Shown one piece after another: positions 7,402-13,589 of a stretch of 16,907 bases of DNA. A program made the translations under genes and the position numbers. The notes under the pieces were generated by a model, which had not been told where the DNA came from, searched no databases, and saw only the letters and a program-made list of their open reading frames with translations. The stretch is from an uncultured Eubacteriales bacterium (GTDB lineage Bacteria > Bacillota > Clostridia > Oscillospirales > Oscillospiraceae): NCBI GenBank assembly GCA_900549885.1, contig URQA01000042.1, forward strand, positions 1-16,907. The letters run 5' to 3'. The stretch's first letter is position 1; every line of letters begins with the position of its first letter.

Positions 7402-8415
7402 ATGGGAGCACCTTTGGCTGATTACGTCAAGCTGCCCGGCTTTGACGAGTACAAGGAGTGGTTTAAGGCTTTTGCCGACCTGAAGCGGGAGGACGGTATT
7501 CTCCAGGTTACCTGGAAGACCAACGACGGTCCCATGCATCACAGCGGCATGTCCCACCGCGCCATGAGCCAGCTGACCCGTGTTCTGTCCATGGACTGGG
7601 AGAATGAGATCATCATTTTCACCCACCTCGGCGACAACTGGATGATCGAGTCCGACGCCAACGGCTGGGAGACCTACTCCGAGCTGCCCACTCAGCGTTT
7701 CCAGCACCAGTACTTCGATGACACCAACCTGATCAAGAACATGGTGTTTGATCTGGACGTGCCCACCATCGGCGCTCTGCCCGGCCCCGGCTTCCACTGG
7801 GATTCCGCGTTCCTGTGCGACGTGACCATCTGCACCGAGGACTGCAAGATTGAGGTTCCCCACGCTCAGGGCGGCCTGGTCCCCGGCGACGGCATGGGCC
7901 TGATGTTCCAGCACTACCTGGGCACCAAGCGCGGCAACTACTACATGATGACCTCCCGTCAGATCACCGCTTCTGAGATGCTCCAGGCCGGTCTGGTCAG
8001 CGAGGTCGTGCCCAAGGGCAAGGCCGTGGAGCGCGCCTGGGAGATCGCCCGCATGTGGAAGACCATGCCCTATGAGAACCGCACCATCATGTCCAACCTG
8101 GCCAAGCGTCCTCTGAAGAAGCTGCTGGTGGAGGATCTGAAGCTGCACACCGTTTCCGAGCAGTATGGCTCTCTGCTGCGTATCGCCGCCGGCGACCTGG
8201 GCGACGAGAACTCCGCTCAGCAGGACGAGAAGTACATCAGCCGTGTTAACGACTGGCGTTATGCCACCAAGGACATGGAGGCTCCCCAGACCGCTGAGTC
8301 TTGGCGCAACATGCCCAAGAAGGCCGGCGAGTGGTGGGAGAAGGTCCGCAAGGGCGAGATCGAGAATCCCTATGTCTTTGAGCACAGCAACGAGCCCGAG
8401 GGCTACGAGTTCTAA
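7402..8415 (+). CDS. Crotonase-superfamily protein resembling C-C bond hydrolases
   Basis: A 337-aa soluble crotonase-fold protein. The core is about 25-250, followed by a long charged C-terminal extension (about 265-337) that ordinary enoyl-CoA hydratases (about 260 aa) lack. His132, His154 (EVPHAQ) and Asp163 (LVPGDGMG) align by motif with His122, His145 and Asp154 of 6-oxocamphor hydrolase, a retro-Claisen C-C bond hydrolase. I do not see the paired Glu residues of classic hydratases. A beta-diketone or ring-opening hydrolase is plausible, but the substrate is unknown. ATG 7402 has a perfect AAGGAGG 8 nt upstream; an in-frame start at 7309 lacks one. Codons are almost all CTG, AAG, GAG, CGC and CCC types, which with the promoter points to an abundant protein. 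It is monocistronic. Confidence 0.85.
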   Translation: MGAPLADYVKLPGFDEYKEWFKAFADLKREDGILQVTWKTNDGPMHHSGMSHRAMSQLTRVLSMDWENEIIIFTHLGDNWMIESDANGWETYSELPTQRFQHQYFDDTNLIKNMVFDLDVPTIGALPGPGFHWDSAFLCDVTICTEDCKIEVPHAQGGLVPGDGMGLMFQHYLGTKRGNYYMMTSRQITASEMLQAGLVSEVVPKGKAVERAWEIARMWKTMPYENRTIMSNLAKRPLKKLLVEDLKLHTVSEQYGSLLRIAAGDLGDENSAQQDEKYISRVNDWRYATKDMEAPQTAESWRNMPKKAGEWWEKVRKGEIENPYVFEHSNEPEGYEF

Positions 8416-8432
8416 GAAACTCTTTGTCTATG

Positions 8433-8470
8433 AAAACTTCCGGCGTACCGTGGTGCGCCGGAAGTTTTTT
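8433..8470 (+). terminator. Terminator between crotonase and the sleC-like operon, probably bidirectional
   Basis: A 13-bp perfect stem (AAAACTTCCGGCG with its complement, 10-nt loop) is followed by T6 on the plus strand. On the minus strand it gives T4, 11 nt past the stop of the convergent gene, so it can serve both units. Confidence 0.85.
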
Positions 8471-8481
8471 GTCCTCTGGAC

Positions 8482-9000
8482 CTAGTTTCCCCGGGTGATG
8501 AACAGATGATACAGCCGAACCAAACTGTCCCACGACGCACGGTCCATAATCCCCGTCTCCTCCAAGCCGGCCGCCCGTTGTATCCTCTTGGTGTTCTCCA
8601 CCGTCGCATCATGAAATACGCCGTCTCCCCCGGTGGACTGAAATCCGGACAACACTGGAACCAAAGAATCAAACATCACTTGGATCAGGCGTACTTGAGG
8701 CAGACAATCCCCGTCTTGAAGGGTCCCTTTGCTGTTATGCATTACGCGCAGGGCAGGAGGTTCGCCGATACGGCGCAGTGTGTCCCGATACTGCTGGGAG
8801 ATCGCCTGCCAAGTGGCATGATCTACGATACCGGTGACCGGCAGGTGATGATCCCTCTGAAACACCATCACTCCCTCCAGCGTTTTCTCCCCAAAGGTAC
8901 CGCTGGGGCGTGTCACTGGGATTTGAGGATACTCCTGGGACAGAACAAGCAACATCTCCTGGAGATCCCACACCGGCTGTCCGGTAAGCTGCGTTTTCAT
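8482..9000 (-). CDS. Protein with two peptidoglycan-binding domains, sleC operon companion
   Basis: A 172-aa protein built from two peptidoglycan-binding (PG_binding_1) repeats. The first is at about 10-70 (TFGEKTLEGVMVFQRDHHLP, then GIVDHATW). The second is at about 98-165 and more divergent (DGVFHDATVENTKRIQRAAG, then GIMDRASW). No catalytic domain and no signal peptide are visible. ATG 9000 is preferred because AAGGGGGA lies just before it and it leaves a 13-nt gap after the SleC-like gene; an earlier in-frame ATG at 9030 would overlap that gene. Last gene of the three-gene operon. Probably a spore-cortex or cell-wall binding accessory to the neighbouring lytic enzyme (inference). Confidence 0.82.
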   Translation of the reverse strand: MKTQLTGQPVWDLQEMLLVLSQEYPQIPVTRPSGTFGEKTLEGVMVFQRDHHLPVTGIVDHATWQAISQQYRDTLRRIGEPPALRVMHNSKGTLQDGDCLPQVRLIQVMFDSLVPVLSGFQSTGGDGVFHDATVENTKRIQRAAGLEETGIMDRASWDSLVRLYHLFITRGN

Positions 9001-9013
9001 CTTTCTTCCCCCT

Positions 9014-10189
9014 TCAGTCCTGGCTTCCATAGGACAGCGATCCGCCAGGGAACTGTCCCGCTACTTGTTCAAAATCTTCGGGTTCTATGGGTAAATTCGC
9101 ATAGGCCAGCGTAGTCCGGGCAATCCCTTGATATTCCGAAAACAGACGATACCAAGTATTTCGTCCTACGATCCCATCGACAGCCAATCCCACCTGCCGC
9201 TGAAATGCTTCCACGGACTGCCTGGTGACCGGGCCAAATATCCCATCAATGGCAGGGCTTGGTATGTTATATCGGAACTGCGCCACAATTGCTAAGAAAA
9301 ATTGCAGCGCACTCACCGCCTGGCCGGTGCTTCCCTCGCGGAGAACTGGGGAAGACGGGCCAAACTGGATATTATAAAATCTCTGTCCCTCACTGACCAG
9401 TTCTGACAAATTGGTCACCCCTACATAGAGGAATACCAGCTTGTACCAAGTGCCCCGGCCTACTACGCCATCTTGACTCAAGCCAAAAATGGATTGAAAC
9501 TTTCTCACCGCCTCCTCGGTCTGGCTGCCAAACACACCGTCCACCGGGCTGATTCTGGGAATGGCCGGATAGTTCTGCCCTATCCGGTTCAGCATGGTCT
9601 GGAGGACCACAACTTCCTCTCCAGTGGAACCTAGGCGCAACGGTGTGCCTGGGTAGGACTCAGGCACGTCTCTGATGGGAACATTGGTCACTAGCTCGAT
9701 ATCATCTCCGTAATAATACCGTAAAATATCCATATACCCCATCCCCTGCTGAGCCAGCTCTTCACTGCCCCACTGGGATAGGCCCTCGCAGGTGACGGTG
9801 GTACCATTGCAGAACCGGGCGGACAGAGGTTCCACAAAGCCCTTGCGCCGGATGTAGGTGTTGAACATCTCGTCCACCAGACGGTCAATGTTTTCAAATG
9901 TGTTGCGCCCCTTTGTAAACTTTTGATCGTTGATGGTAGAGCCGGTAATGTCAAAATCATATCCACGGCTTGGATAATATTCTGTATAAACCCGGTTCAA
10001 GGCAAAGGAGATCTGGGCCAGGATGTTGGCCCGCAGCGCCTGTTCGTTCCAGGTGGGATACACTTCACTGGACGCCACATTTTTGATGTAGTCCGGGAAG
10101 GTCACCGTTACATTCTCCGCCCATTGACTGGCAGGTCCAAGGTGAACCGTGATATACTGCGGAATATAGGGAAAAATGGAAACCGGCAC
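9014..10189 (-). CDS. SleC-like spore-cortex lytic transglycosylase without its pro-region
   Basis: A 391-aa protein. Residues 30-165 are a SpoIID-type lytic transglycosylase domain with YIKNVASSEVYPTW (probable catalytic Glu42), GRNTFENI, Cys127 and Cys134 (possible metal ligands) and LSQWGS. Two PG_binding_1 domains follow at about 184-252 (DGVFGSQTEEAVRKFQ) and 284-352 (DGIFGPVTRQSVEAFQ). Order and motifs match clostridial SleC, which cleaves cortex peptidoglycan during spore germination. No signal peptide is present, as in SleC. Unlike SleC as I recall it, the N-terminal pro-region is missing and appears as the separate upstream gene. GTG 10189 follows AGGAGG with a 7-nt spacer and lies 12 nt after that gene. 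Confidence 0.87.
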   Translation of the reverse strand: MPVSIFPYIPQYITVHLGPASQWAENVTVTFPDYIKNVASSEVYPTWNEQALRANILAQISFALNRVYTEYYPSRGYDFDITGSTINDQKFTKGRNTFENIDRLVDEMFNTYIRRKGFVEPLSARFCNGTTVTCEGLSQWGSEELAQQGMGYMDILRYYYGDDIELVTNVPIRDVPESYPGTPLRLGSTGEEVVVLQTMLNRIGQNYPAIPRISPVDGVFGSQTEEAVRKFQSIFGLSQDGVVGRGTWYKLVFLYVGVTNLSELVSEGQRFYNIQFGPSSPVLREGSTGQAVSALQFFLAIVAQFRYNIPSPAIDGIFGPVTRQSVEAFQRQVGLAVDGIVGRNTWYRLFSEYQGIARTTLAYANLPIEPEDFEQVAGQFPGGSLSYGSQD

Positions 10190-10201
10190 AAAAACACCTC
10201 C

Positions 10202-10600
10202 TCATAAGGGCTGAATCTCAGCGGTAATCTCTTCGCTCACTTCGCCCCTGTCCCAAGAGGGATTGGCCAGCGGTATCAAGTCAATCTGCTGGATTGATGT
10301 GATGCCTGGAAAAATCTGAAATTGTTCTACCTCTACCAGTTCGTAATTCGGGTGCTCTACCCGCAAGGTATATATTGCGTCCGGCCGGGGTCCTCCCGGC
10401 GTCAATCCGTCCCCTCCTTCGACTGCAGCCGGCAGAGTAAGAGGCCCTGCCCGTCCGCTCTCATCCGTAATCAGCAGTGCGATAAGCTGCTTCTGCCCGT
10501 CCTGTTCCGGTCGAGTAACTGCAACACTAGCTCCCTCCACTGGGAGCTGTGCACGGGATGTGGTTACCCAAACCTCTAAAGTACCTGTATGTTGTGTCAT
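10202..10600 (-). CDS. Cna-B-like protein resembling the SleC N-terminal pro-region
   Basis: A 132-aa protein with a transthyretin/Cna-B-like beta-sandwich pattern: TGTLEVWVTTSRAQLPVEGA, then LITDESGRAGPLTLPA, IYTLRVEHPNYELVEVEQ and a final repeated hydrophobic strand. There is no signal peptide or sortase motif. From memory of the family, the N-terminal pro-region of clostridial SleC has the same order of elements (an ESG turn, an LPAP-type turn, then a hydrophobic VE-rich strand). I therefore read it as the SleC pro-domain encoded on its own. ATG 10600 follows AGGGAGG; a longer frame to 10648 has no better site. First gene of the operon. Its promoter is unclear: no sigma-A or convincing sporulation-sigma match was found. 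Confidence 0.72.
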   Translation of the reverse strand: MTQHTGTLEVWVTTSRAQLPVEGASVAVTRPEQDGQKQLIALLITDESGRAGPLTLPAAVEGGDGLTPGGPRPDAIYTLRVEHPNYELVEVEQFQIFPGITSIQQIDLIPLANPSWDRGEVSEEITAEIQPL

Positions 10601-10651
10601 ACATGCCTCCCTTCCCGTCTTCCGATATTTTCGGCATGACGAAGCCAAAGA

Positions 10652-10670
10652 TTGTTAAAAAAATTGACAA
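10652..10670. promoter_or_regulatory. Rex-like operator upstream of rex
   Basis: TTGTTAA, five A, then TTGACAA resembles the clostridial Rex box TTGTTAA-N4-TTAACAA. It has one arm mismatch and one extra spacer base. It overlaps the rex -35 box, as expected for autoregulation, but the spacing defect makes it only a candidate. Confidence 0.35.
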
Positions 10671-10692
10671 GTCAAAAGAAATAAGCTACAAT
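10664..10692 (+). promoter_or_regulatory. Sigma-A promoter of rex
   Basis: TTGACA (10664-10669) and TACAAT (10687-10692) are spaced by 17 nt. It gives a leader of about 100 nt containing a GGTATG / CATACC hairpin just after the start. Confidence 0.8.
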
Positions 10693-10799
10693 ACAATACG
10701 GTAGGTATGTCTCCCGCATACCCGGTACGCATTCCCATGGATCCGCCTCATTCTTGTCGGACGGTATGGGTATGCACGATATCCCAAAGGAAATCAGGT

Positions 10800-11444
10800 G
10801 TGCCCATGAAAAAAGACCGCGTTTCCACGGCTGTTATACGACGTCTGCCACGGTACTACCGCCATTTGGACGACCTATACCGCAGCGGCTCTGTCCGGAT
10901 CTCATCCAGCGCCCTTGCCAAATCTATGGGACTGACTGCCTCCCAAATCCGGCAAGACCTGTCCTGCTTCGGCGAGTTTGGCCAACAGGGCTATGGCTAC
11001 AACGTAGAGCGCCTGCGCAGTGAAGTGGCGGAAATTCTGGGAATGAACCGGAACCACACAGCGGTGATCCTGGGGGCCGGTAACCTGGGCCGGGCCTTAA
11101 TTGAAAATTTCCCTTTCCGCTTTAATGGCTTTCGTCTCATCGCTGCCTTTGATGTGGAGCCTACCATCGTGGGCACCCGGTTGGGCGGCGTGCCCGTTTA
11201 TCACATCGACATGCTGGAAAGCTATGTCAGGGAGCACGGCGTCAGCGTGGGCGTGCTCACGGTTCCCGCCTCCGTGGCGGCGGAAAGCGCGCGGAGGCTG
11301 GTATCCTGCGGCATCCAGGGCATCTGGAATTTTACCAATGTGGAACTGCCTGCTGCCGATGTGGAATCCGTCAAAGTGGAAGATGTACATTTTGCAGACA
11401 GCCTTCTGACATTAAGCTATATGATTTCTGAGGAAGAATTATGA
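10800..11444 (+). CDS. rex: Redox-sensing transcriptional repressor Rex
   Basis: A 214-aa NADH/NAD+-sensing repressor of fermentative and hydrogen-producing genes. The N-terminal winged helix (about 11-75) contains RRLPRYYRHL, ASQIRQDLSCFGEFG and GYGYNVE. The Rossmann domain has GAGNLG at 92-97 followed by AAFDVEP, and the C-terminal swap helix carries HFADSLLTLSYM. I chose GTG 10800 because AAAGGA sits 6-7 nt before it; ATG 10806 is the alternative, two residues shorter. The stop overlaps the start of the SLH gene (ATGA). Candidate targets in this window are its own promoter and the hydrogenase promoter. Confidence 0.95.
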   Translation: MPMKKDRVSTAVIRRLPRYYRHLDDLYRSGSVRISSSALAKSMGLTASQIRQDLSCFGEFGQQGYGYNVERLRSEVAEILGMNRNHTAVILGAGNLGRALIENFPFRFNGFRLIAAFDVEPTIVGTRLGGVPVYHIDMLESYVREHGVSVGVLTVPASVAAESARRLVSCGIQGIWNFTNVELPAADVESVKVEDVHFADSLLTLSYMISEEEL

Positions 11445-12499
11445 AAAAAACAATTCGCACCATTACCTTGACGTTGGCCGCGGCCGCGGCCAGTACGGTT
11501 CTCGCCTTCTCCAGCGGTGAGAACACCGTCATCTCATTGAGCTATCTCAATGGCACCTTTGCTTCCCAATTAGCTGCCAGCTTGCGTTCCTCTCTCAATG
11601 TTCTGGATCATGCCTATGAGGCGGCAATCGATCGGCTGGAAGCTCAGACTGGGCAGAATTTATCCGGGAGCGGCTGGACCTCCACCAGCTCATTCCAGCC
11701 GTTTTACCCCTTGGCCGGGGAGACTGTCACCTTGGCGGCCGGTTCCGGTTTGATGTGGTATTCCGGCTCTGCAACCACCTCCGTTGTCTTGGTTGATGTG
11801 ACGGCAGGCAGTGAGCTTCCCGCTGGGGCCTCCCTGACGGCAGGCCACCGCTATTTGGCGGAAACCGAAGCGGTGATCACCGCTTCCGCTTCGTCCTCCT
11901 GCGCGGCTGAGGGACTATGGCGTACTACCGCCACCGGAACTGCTCCAGTCCAGTCCCCTTTCCGGGATGTCGCCAACAGCGATTGGTTCTTCGACCCAGT
12001 GATGTATGTGGTGGAGCGGGGCCTGTTTCAAGGTACCAGTGGGACTACCTTTGAGCCCATGTCCACAATGAGCCGCTCCATGCTGGTCACGGTGCTCTAC
12101 CGGCGGGCCGGCCAGCCGGCGGTGACCGGGACCAACCCCTTCTCGGATGTTCCTGCCGGGACCTGGTATACCGACGCCGTAATCTGGGCTGCTCAGACGG
12201 GGATCGTCACCGGCGCTGGCGACGGCACATTTGCTCCAGATGACCAGATCACCCGGGAGCAGATCGCTGTGATGCTCCACCGTTATTGCGCCTACTTCGG
12301 ACATGATGCGGCTGCTAGGGCTGACGTTACGACGTTCCGCGATCACGACAGCATCAGTTCTTTCGCCTCGGACAGTGTTTCTTGGGCAGTAGCCATTGGC
12401 CTTCTCCAAGGTTCTGACAGTCGCTTGTCTCCCACCAATAGCGCTACTCGCTGCGAAGTCGCTACTATGCTCCAGAGATTTGACCAATGGCTGGTCTGA
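11441..12499 (+). CDS. Secreted S-layer homology (SLH) domain protein
   Basis: A 352-aa exported protein. A signal peptide is clear (MKK, a hydrophobic Ala-rich core, cleavage near residue 22-25). Residues 25-165 are a Ser/Thr/Ala-rich region I do not recognise, with a helical segment at 41-70. Three SLH repeats follow at about 172-225 (FRDVANSDWF), 232-285 (FSDVPAGTWYTDAV) and 297-350 (FRDHDSISSFASDSVSWAV). SLH domains anchor proteins to pyruvylated secondary cell-wall polymers. It overlaps the rex stop by 4 nt, so it is translationally coupled to rex. A cell-surface job is likely; the link to redox control is not understood. Confidence 0.9.
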   Translation: MKKTIRTITLTLAAAAASTVLAFSSGENTVISLSYLNGTFASQLAASLRSSLNVLDHAYEAAIDRLEAQTGQNLSGSGWTSTSSFQPFYPLAGETVTLAAGSGLMWYSGSATTSVVLVDVTAGSELPAGASLTAGHRYLAETEAVITASASSSCAAEGLWRTTATGTAPVQSPFRDVANSDWFFDPVMYVVERGLFQGTSGTTFEPMSTMSRSMLVTVLYRRAGQPAVTGTNPFSDVPAGTWYTDAVIWAAQTGIVTGAGDGTFAPDDQITREQIAVMLHRYCAYFGHDAAARADVTTFRDHDSISSFASDSVSWAVAIGLLQGSDSRLSPTNSATRCEVATMLQRFDQWLV

Positions 12500-12508
12500 C
12501 TGCTGGAC

Positions 12509-12524
12509 AGGACGAGTCCTTTTT
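12509..12524 (+). terminator. Weak terminator candidate after the SLH gene
   Basis: A short 5-bp stem (AGGAC / GTCCT, 2-nt loop) is followed by T5, 10 nt past the stop. The loop is too tight to be sure. Confidence 0.3.
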
Positions 12525-12544
12525 CGAAACAGCTACCTACTGGC

Positions 12545-12571
12545 ACCCTTCTCTTCTTGGCGCATAGTATG
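12545..12571 (+). promoter_or_regulatory. Possible mother-cell sigma (SigK/SigE) promoter
   Basis: AC (12545-12546), a 16-nt gap and CATAGTATG (12563-12571) resemble the SigK pattern AC-N16-CATAnnnTA with one mismatch. No sigma-A promoter is evident here. A GGCGGC-AGG-GCCGCC hairpin lies downstream in the leader. Confidence 0.22.
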
Positions 12572-12632
12572 GTTTGAGACGACCTGGCGGCAGGGCCGCC
12601 CCGTCTCCAACTATCACAAGGAGGTACTTCAT

Positions 12633-12776
12633 ATGGGGTGCAATAACGGCTGTGGCTTTGGCGGCGGGAGCTGCTGGTGGATCATCATTATTCTGCTGCT
12701 GTGCTGCTGCTGCGGCGGCGGTGGCTGGGGCGGTTACGGCTGCAACAATGGCTGTGGCAACAGCTGCGGCTGCTGA
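12633..12776 (+). CDS. Cys/Gly-rich mini-protein with one hydrophobic segment
   Basis: A 47-aa peptide with 12 Cys and abundant Gly. A central hydrophobic stretch (WWIIIILLLCCCC, about 15-27) is flanked by matching ends, GCNNGCG at 2-8 and again at 36-42. A perfect AAGGAGG stands 8 nt before ATG 12633 and a strong terminator follows. Similar clostridial peptides are annotated as high-cysteine (chorion-class HCB-like) proteins and resemble YjcZ-type spore peptides in design. A membrane or spore-coat role with disulfide or metal links is a guess; I do not know the function. Confidence 0.8.
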   Translation: MGCNNGCGFGGGSCWWIIIILLLCCCCGGGGWGGYGCNNGCGNSCGC

Positions 12777-12788
12777 CAACAGGATTAC

Positions 12789-12820
12789 GGAGACGGGGGT
12801 ATTCTCCCGTCTCCTTTTTT
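12789..12820 (+). terminator. Terminator of the Cys/Gly-rich peptide gene
   Basis: A perfect 9-bp stem (GGAGACGGG / CCCGTCTCC, 8-nt loop) is followed by T6, 12 nt past the stop codon. Confidence 0.9.
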
Positions 12821-12843
12821 CTTCAAAAAATCAAAAATAATAC

Positions 12844-12872
12844 TTGCATTTTAGTCCCAAGTGTGTTAATAT
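12844..12872 (+). promoter_or_regulatory. Sigma-A promoter of tRNA-Arg
   Basis: TTGCAT (12844-12849) and TAATAT (12867-12872) are spaced by 17 nt. The short 5' leader contains a small CATG-GAGA / TCTC-CATG hairpin before the mature tRNA. Confidence 0.7.
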
Positions 12873-12912
12873 AATTAAGCTGTCATGAGAGATTGTTCTC
12901 CATGTATGGTAT

Positions 12913-12989
12913 GCGGCTGTAGCTCAGCTGGATAGAGTGTTTGGCTACGAACCAAAAGGTCGGGGGTTCGAATCCCTTCAGCCGTACCA
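12913..12989 (+). tRNA. tRNA-Arg (anticodon ACG)
   Basis: A full 77-nt cloverleaf with encoded CCA. The acceptor GCGGCTG pairs with CAGCCGT (first pair G-U). The D arm is TAGCTCAGCTGGATAGAGT. The anticodon stem TTTGG / CCAAA encloses CTACGAA with anticodon ACG at 12947-12949. The T arm contains GGTTCGAATCC. ACG is normally deaminated to ICG to read CGU, CGC and CGA. Confidence 0.96.
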
Positions 12990-13033
12990 AAAAAGGAAGA
13001 CACCTGCTGAAAGCAGGTGTCTTCCTTTTTTGG
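12987..13033 (+). terminator. Terminator after tRNA-Arg, first copy of a repeated hairpin
   Basis: A perfect 22-bp stem runs from the CC of the tRNA CCA end through A6 and a core ending CACCTGCT, with loop GAA, to T6 and GG. With T6 on one strand and A6 on the other it can work in both directions. A near-copy lies at 13403-13454. Confidence 0.85.
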
Positions 13034-13402
13034 GTTCCGCCGCCCAAAGGGCGGCTCCACCCTCCGGTGATAGAAATGTTTGGGCGAAGTGAATTCGCCC
13101 TGCGCCGAGGTTTTACCTGCGGCAAACCGCTCGTACGGCGCAAATGCGCCGCCGGCCAGAAGGCCGGTCGGGCGCCGCTGTGGCCCGGTACTCAATATCG
13201 ATTTTAGCCGCCCCTTCCACGTCGGAGCAAAGTCCGCTTTGCTCCGACGTTCTTTTATTCCTACGGACGAAAAGAACGTCATCCGCCCGCTTCCTTGCTC
13301 TTCCTCTCCAAATCGAACCAAGTGCGTTGGGCTTCGATTTGTGGCCGCCCTGTGGGCGGCGTTTTTCGTTTAACATAAAAACATCGCTTTTAACCGTCCC
13401 TT
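13034..13402. repeat. Gene-free array of consecutive hairpins
   Basis: No coding gene is supported here. Inverted repeats follow one another: 13039-13055 (GCCGCCC / GGGCGGC), 13082-13100 (GGGCGAA / TTCGCCC), 13152-13167 (CCGGCC-AGAA-GGCCGG), 13219-13250 (14 bp), 13246-13280 (11 bp, overlapping the previous one), 13310-13340 (8+4 bp) and 13344-13360 (GCCGCCC / GGGCGGC, then T5). The 13219-13250 and 13344-13366 hairpins look like plus-strand terminators. It may be a repetitive element or an untranslated RNA. Confidence 0.55.
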
Positions 13403-13454
13403 CCAAAAGGAAGGAAAGACATCTGCTGAAAGCAGGTGTCTTTCCTCCTTTTGG
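13403..13454 (+). repeat. Second copy of the tRNA-terminator-like hairpin
   Basis: CCAAAAGGA, a GGAAAGACATCTGCT arm, loop GAA and the matching arm ending in TTTTGG form a stem of about 24 bp with one bulge and one G-U pair. Core and loop match the hairpin at 12987-13033 (AGCAGGTGTCTT is identical), and both are followed by GGGTT. Probably duplicated sequence. Confidence 0.7.
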
Positions 13455-13530
13455 GTTTTCCTCGATCCGTCGCCTCCCTCTCAACTTTTTCCACACCCTC
13501 AGTACGCACAAATCTATCTGCCAAATCAAA

Positions 13531-13578
13531 AGAATCCAGCGGCACAGCCAGTCTTGGCTATGCCGCTGGATTCTCTTT
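13531..13578 (-). terminator. Terminator of the hydrogenase gene
   Basis: A long stem: AGAATCCAGCGGCA pairs with its complement at 13561-13574, and inside it AGCCA / TGGCT closes a GTCT loop. On the minus strand TTTT follows. It begins 15 nt past the hydrogenase stop and could also stop plus-strand read-through from the hairpin array. Confidence 0.88.
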
Positions 13579-13589
13579 TGCCCGATTTC

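Noticed and set aside
7399..8385. Long minus-strand open frame (328 codons) opposite the crotonase
   Set aside because: It mirrors the strong codon bias of the real gene, which lacks stops in reverse; its Leu/Gly/His/Val-rich composition is typical of such shadows.
10601..10660. Sporulation-sigma promoter for the split-sleC operon
   Set aside because: I looked for SigE, SigG, SigF and SigK patterns on the minus strand and found no box pair with acceptable spacing.
12875..13321. Minus-strand frame across the tRNA giving EGIRTPDLLVRSQTLYPAELQPH-type peptide
   Set aside because: This is the well-known false protein made by translating the reverse strand of a tRNA gene; the frame has no ribosome binding site.
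12987..13454. CRISPR array or attachment site at the tRNA 3' end
   Set aside because: The repeats are hairpins of differing sequence and irregular spacing with no cas genes. No direct copy of the tRNA 3' end and no integrase are present.
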